Assembly: GCF_003946675.1 (NCBI RefSeq)
Contig: NZ_RHOT01000013.1
Coordinates: 1 to 55,940, forward strand
Origin: Lapidilactobacillus gannanensis
GTDB lineage: Bacteria; Bacillota; Bacilli; Lactobacillales; Lactobacillaceae
Length of the DNA stretch: 55,940 bases
Direction of reading: 5' to 3'
In this document: piece after piece, positions 27,292-36,562 of the stretch
How positions within the stretch are numbered: the stretch's first letter is position 1
Layout of the letters: each line of letters begins with the position of its first letter
The notes under the pieces: generated by a model
Database searches by the model: none
Seen by the model: only the letters and a program-made list of their open reading frames with translations
What the model was told of the DNA's origin: nothing
Made by a program: the position numbers and the translations under genes

Positions 27292-28665
27292 ATGTCAGAA
27301 TCAAATCAACACACGGAGCATCATAAGCTAATTGAATACGCAAATGGGCCAAGTCTAGAAGAGATCAACGGTACCGTCGAAATTCCCAAGGGTGGTAATT
27401 TTTGGAAAAACTTACTGGCGTTTTCAGGACCGGGCGCATTAATCGCCGTTGGCTACATGGATCCAGGTAACTGGGTAACATCAATCGGTGGTGGGGCTGA
27501 ATATGGCTACTTGCTAATGTCCGTCATCTTAATATCAAGTTTAATTGCGATGTTGTTACAATACATGGCAGCTAAACTTGGGATTGTGACGCGCATGGAC
27601 TTAGCACAAGCCACACGTGCACACACAGGTAAGAAATTAGGGTTTGTTCTTTGGATTACAACTGAATTAGCCATCATGGCCACAGATATTGCTGAGGTCA
27701 TTGGTGGTGCGATTTCTTTGAAATTATTATTTGGCATTCCTTTAATGGTCGGTGTCGCCTTAACGGTACTTGACGTTTTCGTGCTCTTATTATTAACCAA
27801 ATTAGGTTTTCGTAAGATCGAAGCAATTGTTGTTACTTTGATTTTAGTTATCTTAGTTGTCTTTATTTATCAAGTTGCATTAGCACAGCCTGATATGGCG
27901 GCGGCTTTTGCTAATTTAGTACCACGAAAAGAAATTTTTGAACCAGGACAGTTGCACATGGCTTTAGGGATTGTTGGGGCAACTGTTATGCCACATAATT
28001 TATACTTGCACTCATCAATTGCCCAAACTCGTGAATTTGACCGCAGTAATGAAGCTGATGTGGCCAAAGCAATTAAGTACACAACTTGGGATTCAAATAT
28101 TCAATTAACGGCTGCTTTTGTCGTTAATAGTTTGTTATTGCTGGTTGGTGCAGCGTTATTCTTTGGTAAGGATACCTCACAGTTAGGCACTTTTGGTAAT
28201 TTATACAACGCGCTGCAAGATCCTAAAATGGCTGGTTCAGTTGCATCACCAGTTTTGTCGGTACTTTTTGCCGTGGCACTGCTAGCTTCTGGGCAGAACT
28301 CAACAATTACTGGTACTTTAACAGGTCAAGTTGTCATGGAAGGCTTCGTCCACATGAAGATGCCATTGTGGGCTCGGCGGATGGTGACACGGATTATTTC
28401 AGTTATTCCGGTTTTGATTTGCGCTATTATTTATCGCGGCAAGGAATCAGCCTTGGATGCATTACTGGTTAATTCACAGGTCTTCTTGTCAATTGCATTA
28501 CCTATTTCGATGATTCCGTTGACTATTTTCACCGGCTCTAAGAAAATCATGGGTGAACGTTTCGTTAACCATAAGTGGGTTACAATTCTGGCTTGGATTT
28601 GTACAATCGGCTTAACGGTGCTGAACGCACAAATTGTCTGGGAATCAATCAGAGGTTTGTTCTAA
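27292..28665 (+). CDS. mntH: Nramp-family Mn2+/H+ symporter MntH
   Basis: 457 residues and about 11 membrane helices. The metal-site motifs are [10 protein letters not shown] in TM1 and [10 protein letters not shown] in TM6, and [19 protein letters not shown] is the conserved transport signature. It imports manganese with protons; lactobacilli accumulate Mn against oxidative stress. The upstream in-frame ATG 27151 is rejected: the extra 47 residues span the promoter, and TTGGAGAG precedes ATG 27292. A TACAAT at 27249-27254 and the interrupted inverted repeat GTCCTA (27211) / TAGGAC (27255) lie upstream; the repeat could be a regulator site. It forms a pair with the UspA gene. Confidence 0.95.
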   Translation: MSESNQHTEHHKLIEYANGPSLEEINGTVEIPKGGNFWKNLLAFSGPGALIAVGYMDPGNWVTSIGGGAEYGYLLMSVILISSLIAMLLQYMAAKLGIVTRMDLAQATRAHTGKKLGFVLWITTELAIMATDIAEVIGGAISLKLLFGIPLMVGVALTVLDVFVLLLLTKLGFRKIEAIVVTLILVILVVFIYQVALAQPDMAAAFANLVPRKEIFEPGQLHMALGIVGATVMPHNLYLHSSIAQTREFDRSNEADVAKAIKYTTWDSNIQLTAAFVVNSLLLLVGAALFFGKDTSQLGTFGNLYNALQDPKMAGSVASPVLSVLFAVALLASGQNSTITGTLTGQVVMEGFVHMKMPLWARRMVTRIISVIPVLICAIIYRGKESALDALLVNSQVFLSIALPISMIPLTIFTGSKKIMGERFVNHKWVTILAWICTIGLTVLNAQIVWESIRGLF

Positions 28666-28699
28666 TTGGGTCTGAAATGACTGCAAGGGGGATAAAACA

Positions 28700-29152
28700 A
28701 TGGCAATAGTAGCAAGCAAAGGTGTTTACTTCAAGAAAGTATTAGTTGGTGTTGATGGCTCTGAGTATTCTGCTGTAGCTTTTGACTATGCGGTTCATTA
28801 TGCGCAAGAACAGCATTTAGGTTTGACGATTGTTTCAGTTTGGGATGAAGACGCGCTGAACGTTTATCAGGATTTAGATGATAACTATGTTCAAACGCAA
28901 CATCGTGCCTTAGAAATCAGTATGGAAGAATATCGCCATGCTGCTGAAGACCGCGGTGTTCAGCAGGTTGCCACGCTGATTGTTGATGGTCAGCCAGGAC
29001 CGGCAATTGTCAAAGAAGTTATCCCACAAGTTAAACCAGATTTATTGATTATTGGTGCCAAGTCCAAAAAAGAAGCCGACATGACGCAGATAGGTAGTGA
29101 AGCGGCTTATATGGTTAAGCACTCACCAATTTCGGTCTTAGTCATTCGCTAG
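28700..29152 (+). CDS. universal stress protein (UspA family)
   Basis: A 150-residue cytoplasmic alpha/beta protein. VLVGVDGSEYSAVAFDYAV is the start of the fold, and the ATP-binding loop is at the end (IIGAKSKKEADMTQIGSEA, then SVLVIR). The usual second Gly of the G-2X-G loop is Ser here, so nucleotide binding may be altered. It lies 35 bases downstream of mntH and is probably co-transcribed. An mntH-usp pair is common in lactobacilli, which suggests a stress or metal response role. The AAGGGGG ribosome-binding site is strong. Confidence 0.92.
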   Translation: MAIVASKGVYFKKVLVGVDGSEYSAVAFDYAVHYAQEQHLGLTIVSVWDEDALNVYQDLDDNYVQTQHRALEISMEEYRHAAEDRGVQQVATLIVDGQPGPAIVKEVIPQVKPDLLIIGAKSKKEADMTQIGSEAAYMVKHSPISVLVIR

Positions 29153-29198
29153 TCTTTTGGCGGACAATGCTATTCAGAAAAAATTGAATTAACAAGTC

Positions 29199-29252
29199 AA
29201 CCTGTGTGACACTTCTCTGGCGAAAACCGAGATGATCGCACAGGTTATTTTT
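29199..29252 (+). terminator. rho-independent terminator of mntH-usp
   Basis: AACCTGTG pairs with CACAGGTT, with further pairing toward the loop (TCTC / GAGA), followed by ATTTTTG. Its loop and stem resemble the central T hairpin of family A. Nothing else is seen in 29153-29471 apart from a weak promoter-like TACAAT near 29377. Confidence 0.8.
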
Positions 29253-29471
29253 GTCAATTTAGACTAGTCACTGAAATTAGTCATTAAAATGCCAATTGGC
29301 CGTGGCAATTTACACAACAATGCTGATAACTTGAGTTTTTCTTCAATCTTTAAAGAAATTTAATTGCGGCTTTGATACAATGTTATTTGTATAAGTGTTT
29401 CTATGAGGCTACCGATTGTTTGTGCCAGTTGACCGCGTTAATGAATTTCTTGCGGATGAGGATGATGAATA

Positions 29472-30158
29472 ATGAAAATTTTAATTGTTGATGATGATAA
29501 AGAAATCGTTGAATTATTAAGTATCTATGCCAAGAACGAAGGTTACGAACCACTAACTGCTTTTACTGGTAAAGAGGCTTTGACTAAGTTAGTGACCAAT
29601 CCTGATGTTAAATTAATGATTTTGGATATTATGATGCCAAATATGTCGGGAATTGATGTCATTAAGGAAGTCCGGAAAGAGTCAGACATTCCGATTATTG
29701 TGGTGTCTGCTAAAACTACCGATATGGATAAAATCCAAGGTTTGATTACGGGTGCTGATGATTATGTATCGAAGCCGTTTAATCCTCTGGAAGTTATGGC
29801 ACGAGTTAAGTCATTGTTGCGGCGGGCTAATGCTCAAATGACGAAAGAGGAGCCAGATAGTCTGGAAGTAGGGCCTTTGACGATCAATAAAGATTCACAC
29901 GAGGTTACGACGCTAAATCATGTCCAGATTCAATTAACAGCGTTGGAGTTTGGCATTCTTTATTTGCTTGCTAGTCACCCCAATCGCGTTTTTTCTGCTG
30001 ATGAGATTTTTGAACGGGTCTGGCAGCAAGAAAGTATTGTTTCCGCCAAGACTGTGATGGTCCATGTCAGTCATTTGCGGGATAAAATTGAAGAAGCTAC
30101 TGGTGGTGAGAAAGTAATTGAGACAATCTGGGGAGTTGGGTATAAGGTGAACGCCTAA
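29472..30158 (+). CDS. OmpR/PhoB-type response regulator (VanR-like)
   Basis: A 228-residue receiver plus winged-helix protein. Acidic pair DDD (residues 7-9), phospho-acceptor Asp in LMILDIMMPNMSG, Ser/Thr in VVSAKT and Lys in YVSKPFNP. The C-terminal DNA-binding domain has LTALEFGILYLLASHPNRVFS and TVMVHVSHLRDKIE. ATG 29472 follows GATGAGGATGATG. Its stop overlaps the kinase start by one base. With the kinase and carboxypeptidase it forms a three-gene operon, so it probably senses cell-wall state (inference). Confidence 0.93.
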   Translation: MKILIVDDDKEIVELLSIYAKNEGYEPLTAFTGKEALTKLVTNPDVKLMILDIMMPNMSGIDVIKEVRKESDIPIIVVSAKTTDMDKIQGLITGADDYVSKPFNPLEVMARVKSLLRRANAQMTKEEPDSLEVGPLTINKDSHEVTTLNHVQIQLTALEFGILYLLASHPNRVFSADEIFERVWQQESIVSAKTVMVHVSHLRDKIEEATGGEKVIETIWGVGYKVNA

Positions 30159-31348
30159 TGGAACCACATCCAGTTGTCTTAAAAACCAGTGAGAAATGGG
30201 AGCTCTTTTTTGAGGGTGTCGTCACGGTTGGTTTATTATTATTAATGGACTTTGCCGTGGTCGTCATCATCAATCAAGCCATTAGCTCCAACCAAGAACT
30301 AAATGACGGTATTTACCAAATTAAATCGGCCATCACGATTGGCCCTTGGCACTTTTGGAGTTGGGAATGGATTTTTCTAGCTTTGCTGGGAATCATGAAT
30401 GTGATCGTGGTGTATTGGCGCTTGCATCGGCGTTATCGACAGATGCAAATGCGACATATTGTAGCAGAATTGCATTATATTACTGATGGCCATTTGGATC
30501 ACCGAATTAATTTACAAGTTAATAGTTCTCTCAGTAATGTTATTGATAGTATTAATGCATTAGTTGATAGTACGGTTAGTTCAATGGCCGAAGAACGTAA
30601 AATCGAAGTGAGCAAAGACGAACTGATCACCAATGTTAGTCATGATATTCGTACCCCGCTAACCTCGATTATTGGTTATCTAGGACTGATCGAGAATGGG
30701 CAGTATAAGGATCAAGCTGATTTGCTGCACTACAATCATATTGCTTATGAGAAAACGAAGCAAATGAAGGCTTTGGTTGAAGATCTATTTGAATTTACGA
30801 AGGTACAACAATCTCATGCCCAATTGCAGTTACATCAGTTTGATTTAGTTTCAATGCTGGAACAGTTGTCGGCTGATTTCGAATTAGAGGCCCAGAAGCG
30901 GCAAATGTTTATTGAAGTGGCAGTTACGAAGCGTCCGATTATTATGACTGCTGATTCAAGCAAACTGGTGCGCGTGTTCAGTAATCTAATTACGAATGCT
31001 TTTAAATATGGGAAGAATGCGACGAGAATCACGCTAGATGCCCATGTAGAAAAATCCGAAGTAGTTGTGACAGTTAGCAATGATGGGTCACCAATTCCTG
31101 AGGAAGATCTACAGAATATCTTTGAACGTTTCTATCGCGTTGAGGGATCACGTTCAGTGACAACTGGTGGTTCTGGTTTGGGCTTGGCAATTGCCCAAAG
31201 TATTGTTAAGTTACATGGCGGCGAGATTTATGCCACGTCTACTAGTGAAGAAACCACCTTTACCATCATTTTGCCAGTTGATGTGACAGAGAAACGCCCT
31301 GAATTAAAAGCAACTGATCAAGAATCAATTAATGGAGGAAACAAATGA
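30158..31348 (+). CDS. sensor histidine kinase (VanS-like)
   Basis: 396 residues with two N-terminal membrane helices (about 20-42 and 68-88) enclosing a short outer loop. A HAMP-like region comes next, then the H-box NVSHDIRTPLTSIIGYL (phospho-His), N-box NLITNAFKYG, G1 VSNDGSPIPEED, F-box FERFYRVEGSR and G2 GGSGLGLAIA. The short outer loop is typical of intramembrane-sensing kinases. It overlaps the response regulator by one base and the carboxypeptidase by four (ATGA), implying translational coupling. Confidence 0.93.
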   Translation: MEPHPVVLKTSEKWELFFEGVVTVGLLLLMDFAVVVIINQAISSNQELNDGIYQIKSAITIGPWHFWSWEWIFLALLGIMNVIVVYWRLHRRYRQMQMRHIVAELHYITDGHLDHRINLQVNSSLSNVIDSINALVDSTVSSMAEERKIEVSKDELITNVSHDIRTPLTSIIGYLGLIENGQYKDQADLLHYNHIAYEKTKQMKALVEDLFEFTKVQQSHAQLQLHQFDLVSMLEQLSADFELEAQKRQMFIEVAVTKRPIIMTADSSKLVRVFSNLITNAFKYGKNATRITLDAHVEKSEVVVTVSNDGSPIPEEDLQNIFERFYRVEGSRSVTTGGSGLGLAIAQSIVKLHGGEIYATSTSEETTFTIILPVDVTEKRPELKATDQESINGGNK

Positions 31349-32640
31349 AAGGTCAACGTACGAAATTAGGGGCCGTTTTAGTCCTGTTAGTTAGTTTTAT
31401 TGTCGGTTTTGGCAGTGTTGCTGGAGGCAATAGTCAAGCAGCAACTACAAAAATCGAGGCACCGGCGACAACAATTGCTGCCAAAGCAGGGATTGCCGTT
31501 GCTGCTGATAATGGTCAAATTTTGGCAGCGAAGGATATTGATACTTCTTTACCAATTGCCTCAATGTCGAAAAGCTTGTCGCTATATTTGGTTCTGCAGG
31601 CAGTTAAGGATGGCAAGCTGACCTGGACGCAAGAAATTAAGCCTTCAGCTAAAATTGTGACATTAAGTCAAAACATGGATTTATCAAATATTCCATTAGA
31701 GACTGATAAAAGTTATACTGTCAAGGAATTATATGAGGCCAGCACGATTTATTCGGCCAATGCTGCCATCATGGCTTTGGCTGAGGCAGTTAGTGGCAGC
31801 CAATCAGCTTTTGTTGATGCAATGCGGGCACAGTTAGAAAAATGGGGCGCCAAAAATTACGAAATCGTTAATGTGAGTGGCTTAAATAATTCATATTTAA
31901 GCGATGATCGTTACGCTGGCACGGCGGCTGATGCTGAAAACAAAATGTCGGCGCGAGATGTGGCAATGGTGGCGCAACATTTATTAACTGAGTTCCCAGA
32001 ATTCTTGGAAACGAGTCGTAAAACCAGCATTGACTTCCATGGCACAACTTACCCAACTTGGAATTTACTATTACCAGGTGAATCTGCTGCGCAAAAAGAT
32101 TTACCAGTGGATGGTATTAAAACGGGGACTTCTGATCAAGCCGGCGATTGTTTTGTCGGAACTGTTAAGAAGGATGGTTTCCGAATCATTACAGTCGTGT
32201 TACATGCTGACGGTAATGCTGACGACCAAGCTAAACGGTTTACTGCAACAGCTGCCTTGATGAACAGTATTTATCAGAATTGGCATCAAGTGGCACTTTT
32301 CCAAGCTAAGAAAACTAGTTCGCATTTAGCGGCGGTTAAAGTCACTAATAGTAAACAAAAAACAGTTGCCGTCGTGCCAGATAAGACAGTTAAGCTTTAC
32401 TTACCTAAGAGTACGACAGCTAAACAATTAGACTTCAAATTAACTAAAGGTGATGCTAGTCAGGCAGCACCAATTGCCAAGTATGACCAGCTAGGAACGA
32501 TTAATTTACCAGAAGTTGGTGCCGGCTTTTTACAAGGAGCCAATAGTATTAAGGTAAATGTTCTGGCTAAGTCAGGCGTAACAGCTTTGACTTGGTGGGA
32601 AAAGGTTTGGCAGAATATTACTGGTTTGTTTAACAAATGA
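31345..32640 (+). CDS. dacA: D-alanyl-D-alanine carboxypeptidase, S11 family (PBP5/DacA type)
   Basis: 431 residues. A signal peptide (residues 1-32, VLVLLVSFIVGFGSVAG) exports it. Catalytic motifs: SxxK as SMSK (about 73-76), SxN as SAN (near 136) and KTG in DGIKTGTSDQAG (near 256). It removes the terminal D-Ala of pentapeptide stems at the outer membrane face. A second domain follows the transpeptidase-like domain, and an amphipathic C-terminus (WWEKVWQNITGLF) is the usual membrane anchor. The ATGA overlap with the kinase gene makes it a likely target and partner of that system. Confidence 0.95.
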   Translation: MKGQRTKLGAVLVLLVSFIVGFGSVAGGNSQAATTKIEAPATTIAAKAGIAVAADNGQILAAKDIDTSLPIASMSKSLSLYLVLQAVKDGKLTWTQEIKPSAKIVTLSQNMDLSNIPLETDKSYTVKELYEASTIYSANAAIMALAEAVSGSQSAFVDAMRAQLEKWGAKNYEIVNVSGLNNSYLSDDRYAGTAADAENKMSARDVAMVAQHLLTEFPEFLETSRKTSIDFHGTTYPTWNLLLPGESAAQKDLPVDGIKTGTSDQAGDCFVGTVKKDGFRIITVVLHADGNADDQAKRFTATAALMNSIYQNWHQVALFQAKKTSSHLAAVKVTNSKQKTVAVVPDKTVKLYLPKSTTAKQLDFKLTKGDASQAAPIAKYDQLGTINLPEVGAGFLQGANSIKVNVLAKSGVTALTWWEKVWQNITGLFNK

Positions 32641-32769
32641 TTGATTTGTTACCCGCTGCGGGTGGCGGTATGCTCGTGGTATAATTAATGAATGATTGCA
32701 GATTCTGTTTGATTGGCGAGCTAATTTTTGTCGTCAAATCCAGAACCTGACCAAAAAGGGAGTTAGATT

Positions 32770-34317
32770 ATGGGGCTAACCTTAGAAGCTTGTATTTTGA
32801 TTTTAAAAGAGCACCACTTGCTGAAAAGTAGTGCGATTCAAGATAATTTGTCACAGAAATTCACCAGTGCGACTTATGATTCCCGAAAGGTTGCCGAAAA
32901 TGGGATCTTTTTCTGCAAGGGTGCTAAATTCCGTCCCATTTATTTACAAATGGCTAAGAATAATGGCGCAACTGTTTATGTGTCCGAACAACCTTATGCA
33001 GAAGGCAACGGGATGCATGCCTTGATCGTTCGTAATATTCGCAAGGCGATGTCATTGTTAGCGGCTGCTTTTTATGACTATCCCCAAGATGATTTATTTG
33101 TGGTGGCGTATACTGGCACCAAAGGTAAAACCACGTCAGCTTATTTTACACGCGGTATTTTAAATCCGGTGACTAATAATCGAACGGCAATGTTCTCAAC
33201 TGTTGAGCGGGTGGTGGGACCTAAGCCGGAAGAACAATTCTTGTCAGACTTAACAACACCAGAATCTTTGGACTTATTCCATGATATGCGGCAGGCTGTT
33301 GATAATGGGATGACCCACTTGGTGATGGAAGTATCTTCGCAAGCTTACAAGAAGAATCGTGTTTTTGGTTTAACTTATGATGTGGGCTTTTTCTTAAATA
33401 TTACGCCTGATCATATTGGCCCCAATGAGCATCCTACTTTTGCAGACTATTTACATTGCAAATTACAATTATTAGTTAATGCACGTAAATGTGTGATCAA
33501 CGCAGAAACTGATTATTTCCAAGAAGTTTACGCTGCTGCCACCACCACAACTTCACCAGATAGTATTTATTTATTTGCTTCAGCAGATTATCAAGCACCT
33601 GCTGGCATCGATATTGATTTCCGATTTGCTTCTCAGGAGGCTGATTTGGCGAAGAGTCGTTTCAAGTTAGAGGCGGGTACTTTAAAGGCCGAGCAATTAA
33701 AAATTACTGGTGAATATGAACTGGAATTAATCGGTGATTACAATGAAAGTAACGCGTGTGCGGCTATTATTGGTGCAGGTTTGGCAGGCGCAACTTATCC
33801 TGACACCGCTAAAGGCATTGCTAACGTGCAAATCCCTGGACGGATGGAGAAACTTGATGTACCCAATCATGGCCGCGTTTACGTTGACTACGCTCATAAC
33901 TATGCCAGCATGGTCGCGTTACTGTCGTTCTTTAAAAAAGAATATCATCAGCCGCATATTATTGTGGTTGTTGGGAGCCCTGGTGATAAAGGAGTTTCTC
34001 GACGCGAGGGCTTTGCAAAGGCCTTAAACCAATTGGCTCAGCGTGCTTTCATTACTAATGATGATCCTGGATTTGAGGAGCCACAAGATATTGCTGATCA
34101 AATCATTGCCGGCATTGATCCTAACAAGGTTGAAGTTACCGTTGAATTGGATCGCGCCAAAGCAATCGAGCTGGCAATCAAAGAAAGTCAGCCAGGTGAC
34201 ATTGTTGTTTTGGCTGGTAAGGGTTCTGATGCCGAACAGAAAGTACGGGGCGTTAATACACCTTGGCCAACCGATATGGTTGTGGCTAAAGATGTCGTCG
34301 CTAAATTACGAGGCTAA
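32770..34317 (+). CDS. murE: UDP-MurNAc-tripeptide synthetase MurE, L-lysine type
   Basis: 515 residues. It adds the third amino acid to UDP-MurNAc-L-Ala-D-Glu using ATP. The P-loop is TGTKGKTTSAY, and the central domain has MEVSSQAYK and DHIGPNEHP. The substrate-selecting motif is TNDDPGFEEP: meso-diaminopimelate enzymes have DNPR there, while L-lysine enzymes have DDPx, so lysine is likely. A TGG-TATAAT extended -10 (32680-32685) lies 80 bases upstream and GGGAG precedes ATG 32770. It is immediately followed by racD, which matches a Lys-D-Asp bridged wall. Confidence 0.95.
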   Translation: MGLTLEACILILKEHHLLKSSAIQDNLSQKFTSATYDSRKVAENGIFFCKGAKFRPIYLQMAKNNGATVYVSEQPYAEGNGMHALIVRNIRKAMSLLAAAFYDYPQDDLFVVAYTGTKGKTTSAYFTRGILNPVTNNRTAMFSTVERVVGPKPEEQFLSDLTTPESLDLFHDMRQAVDNGMTHLVMEVSSQAYKKNRVFGLTYDVGFFLNITPDHIGPNEHPTFADYLHCKLQLLVNARKCVINAETDYFQEVYAAATTTTSPDSIYLFASADYQAPAGIDIDFRFASQEADLAKSRFKLEAGTLKAEQLKITGEYELELIGDYNESNACAAIIGAGLAGATYPDTAKGIANVQIPGRMEKLDVPNHGRVYVDYAHNYASMVALLSFFKKEYHQPHIIVVVGSPGDKGVSRREGFAKALNQLAQRAFITNDDPGFEEPQDIADQIIAGIDPNKVEVTVELDRAKAIELAIKESQPGDIVVLAGKGSDAEQKVRGVNTPWPTDMVVAKDVVAKLRG

Positions 34318-34320
34318 GTT

Positions 34321-35076
34321 ATGAAAGATTTCTTTACAATTATTGGTGGTATGGGCACGATGGCCACAGAAAGTTACTTACGGCTGTTAAATCAGCGGAC
34401 ACCTGCCCATCGTGACCAAGATTATTTAAATTATCTATTAGTTAATCATGCAACAGTTCCTGATCGCACCAGTTACATCCTGGATCATGCGCAACCAAAT
34501 TTCTTCCCAGAGTTGAAAGAAGATTTGTTGCAACAAAGTTTATTGCAGCCTGAATTTTTTGTAATGGTTTGTAACACGGCCCATTATTTTTACAATGAGT
34601 TACAAGCTCTGACAGAAATTCCTTTATTACACATGCCACGTACTGCAATCAGCTACTTGCAACAACATTATCCGGCTGAGAAAAAAATTGGTTTAATTGC
34701 GACAGCTGGTACGATTGCTGACCATGTTTATGAAAATGAAATTAAACGGGCTGGCTTTGCTGTTGAATTTGGAGATGCGACAATTCAACCAATGGTCAAT
34801 GAATTGATTTATCAAGACATTAAAGAGAAAAATATTGTTGATCATGAATTGTATCATCGGATTCTTAAAAAAATGCACGATGATTTTGGTGTTAATGTCA
34901 TTGTGCTGGGCTGTACGGAACTATCCTTAGCTCAGGAGAAAGCACCTGATCACCCTTATCACGTGATTGATGCCCAAAGTATCATTGCTGATCAAACCTT
35001 GTTTTTGGCCCAACAATTACGAGCGGGCAAGACAATTGATTGGGCACAAGCTAAGGAAACTTACTTAGGAAAGTAG
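34321..35076 (+). CDS. racD: aspartate/glutamate racemase family protein
   Basis: 251 residues with both catalytic cysteines: VMVCNTAHYFYNEL and VIVLGCTELSLAQ. The N-terminal GGMGTMATESYLRLLNQRTP matches the aspartate racemase signature rather than MurI. It interconverts L- and D-Asp without cofactor. It lies three bases after murE, in the same operon. D-Asp would serve the D-Asp cross-bridge attached to lysine in many lactobacilli; the ligase (Aslfm type) is not in this window. Confidence 0.9.
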   Translation: MKDFFTIIGGMGTMATESYLRLLNQRTPAHRDQDYLNYLLVNHATVPDRTSYILDHAQPNFFPELKEDLLQQSLLQPEFFVMVCNTAHYFYNELQALTEIPLLHMPRTAISYLQQHYPAEKKIGLIATAGTIADHVYENEIKRAGFAVEFGDATIQPMVNELIYQDIKEKNIVDHELYHRILKKMHDDFGVNVIVLGCTELSLAQEKAPDHPYHVIDAQSIIADQTLFLAQQLRAGKTIDWAQAKETYLGK

Positions 35077-35169
35077 TTTCTGGCGGCTGTGATGGCAGCT
35101 CTTTCGCTAAAAATTAACGGAACTTGGGCACTTGAGTTGTGACATGCTCATTTGCAAAGTACCTGAGTT

Positions 35170-35366
35170 TAATCGCACTAAAAATAGCGTGTGACCAAAG
35201 TCGGTCAGCCGGTGAGCATTAACGTAAAATGCCGAACAATTCGTTAGAATTGCTCGGCATTTTTGCGTTAAGTGCAACCGGTTGCCTTTTGAGAGCACAT
35301 TTTAGCAACGAAAGTTCGGATTGCTTTTGGAGAATAGGTTTATGTTCCAGACTCTTTTAGTGGCTG
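35170..35366. repeat. family B hairpin repeat, copy B3
   Basis: The central arms 35227-35242 and 35247-35262 (AAATGCCGAACAATTC with GAATTGCTCGGCATTT) are fully paired apart from one A-C mismatch. They are flanked by ATTAACG/GCGTTAA, CCGGT/ACCGG and the tail GGAGAATAGGTTTATG. It lies in the 577-base gap between racD and the metal ABC operon. Confidence 0.88.
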
Positions 35367-35384
35367 GGAGTGCTGTCTTTTTGC

Positions 35385-35411
35385 CAGCAGTGAAATGAAC
35401 TTTCACTGCTG
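35385..35411. repeat. perfect 11-bp hairpin after B3
   Basis: CAGCAGTGAAA (35385-35395) and TTTCACTGCTG (35401-35411) pair perfectly around a five-base loop with no T-run. A looser ATGAG/CTCAT repeat lies at 35557-35579, just upstream of the metal-transporter promoter. The rest of the gap shows nothing. Confidence 0.6.
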
Positions 35412-35603
35412 ATATTGCAATGGCAAAGGGCGTGTTTGAGGGCAGTGGGCTAGTTCAGTGGGTCAATAATTGCTAAAGTCAACGCTTTGAGCAAATTTTT
35501 TTATAAATGACGATAAGACCGCTACACTGGGATTAATAAGCATTGAGTATTAGAAAATGAGGCGATGTAAGCGTCTCATAAGAAAGTATGCACCTATGAA
35601 CAT

Positions 35604-35632
35604 TTGACCATATTTTTGGCAATTAGTAGACT
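35604..35632 (+). promoter_or_regulatory. promoter of the Zn/Mn ABC operon
   Basis: TTGACC (35604-35609), a 17-base spacer and TAGACT (35627-35632), giving a leader of about 16 nt before ATG 35655. No perfect AdcR (TTAACNNGTTAA) or Zur box is visible. Confidence 0.7.
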
Positions 35633-35654
35633 GTTAAATAGTAAGGAGGACGTA

Positions 35655-36554
35655 ATGAAGAAGAAACTTAGCTATTTATTGATCTTAATTGTTGGCATTG
35701 TTATTTTAGTGGCTTGCCAACAACAAACACCAACTAAATCAGCGACCAAAATTCAGGTTGTGACTTCGCTGGATTTTTACGGGGAACCAGCGCGCGCAAT
35801 CTTAGGACGTCATGGTCAGGTTACTAGCTTGATCAATTCGCCTAGTGTCGACCCTCATGACTATACGCCAACAACTAATGATGCCAAAAAAGTCGCTCAG
35901 GCTGATGTGGCGTTAATGAACGGTGCGGGCTATGATGCTTGGCTACAAAAATTGGTTAAAGCTGATGATAACCAACAAAAGCTACTTAATGTGGCAAGTG
36001 ATATTGTCAAATTACCAGAAGGCGGGAACGAACATCTTTGGTACGACTTTAAAGTAATGCCTAAAGTGACGCGCCAACTAGTGACAACTTTTAGTAAAAT
36101 CCAACCAGAGAATAAAGCAATATTTGAAAAAAATGGGCAACGCTATTTAAAACAATTGCTAACGTTACAGCACCAGGAAGCAGAATTGAAACAACGGTTG
36201 CAAGGTAAAAAGGTGATGATCACCGAGCCGGTTTTCAATTACGTGTTGGCTAGTATTGGGATGAAAGTGGTTAATTCTGAATTTGCTCAGAATATTGAAG
36301 ACGGGGCTGATCCCAAACCGGCTGACTTGCAAAAAATGCAGCAACAACTGGATCAACAACAAGTGGCCTGCTTAGTGGTTAATAAACAAGTCAGCAGCGC
36401 ATTAGTGACGGACTTAGTAACGCGTGCTCAGAAAAATGACGTCCCAGTTTTACAAGTGACTGAAACATTGCCCAAACATAAAACGTATCTCACGTGGATG
36501 GCAAGTGAATTAACAGAATTACAACGAATAACGGCTCATTTGGGGCAAGAATAG
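35655..36554 (+). CDS. Zn/Mn ABC transporter substrate-binding lipoprotein
   Basis: 299 residues of the ZnuA/PsaA cluster A-I family. The signal peptide ends in a lipobox VILVAC, with Cys as the lipid anchor. Metal-site residues lie in VDPHDYTPTTND, NEHLWYDF and the later EDGADPKPADL region. The His-rich loop of zinc-specific ZnuA is absent, so the Zn or Mn preference is open. GGAGG precedes ATG 35655; the longer frame from 35604 starts in the promoter and is rejected. The ATPase and permease genes follow at eight bases and by overlap. Confidence 0.9.
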   Translation: MKKKLSYLLILIVGIVILVACQQQTPTKSATKIQVVTSLDFYGEPARAILGRHGQVTSLINSPSVDPHDYTPTTNDAKKVAQADVALMNGAGYDAWLQKLVKADDNQQKLLNVASDIVKLPEGGNEHLWYDFKVMPKVTRQLVTTFSKIQPENKAIFEKNGQRYLKQLLTLQHQEAELKQRLQGKKVMITEPVFNYVLASIGMKVVNSEFAQNIEDGADPKPADLQKMQQQLDQQQVACLVVNKQVSSALVTDLVTRAQKNDVPVLQVTETLPKHKTYLTWMASELTELQRITAHLGQE

Positions 36555-36562
36555 GGGTAATT

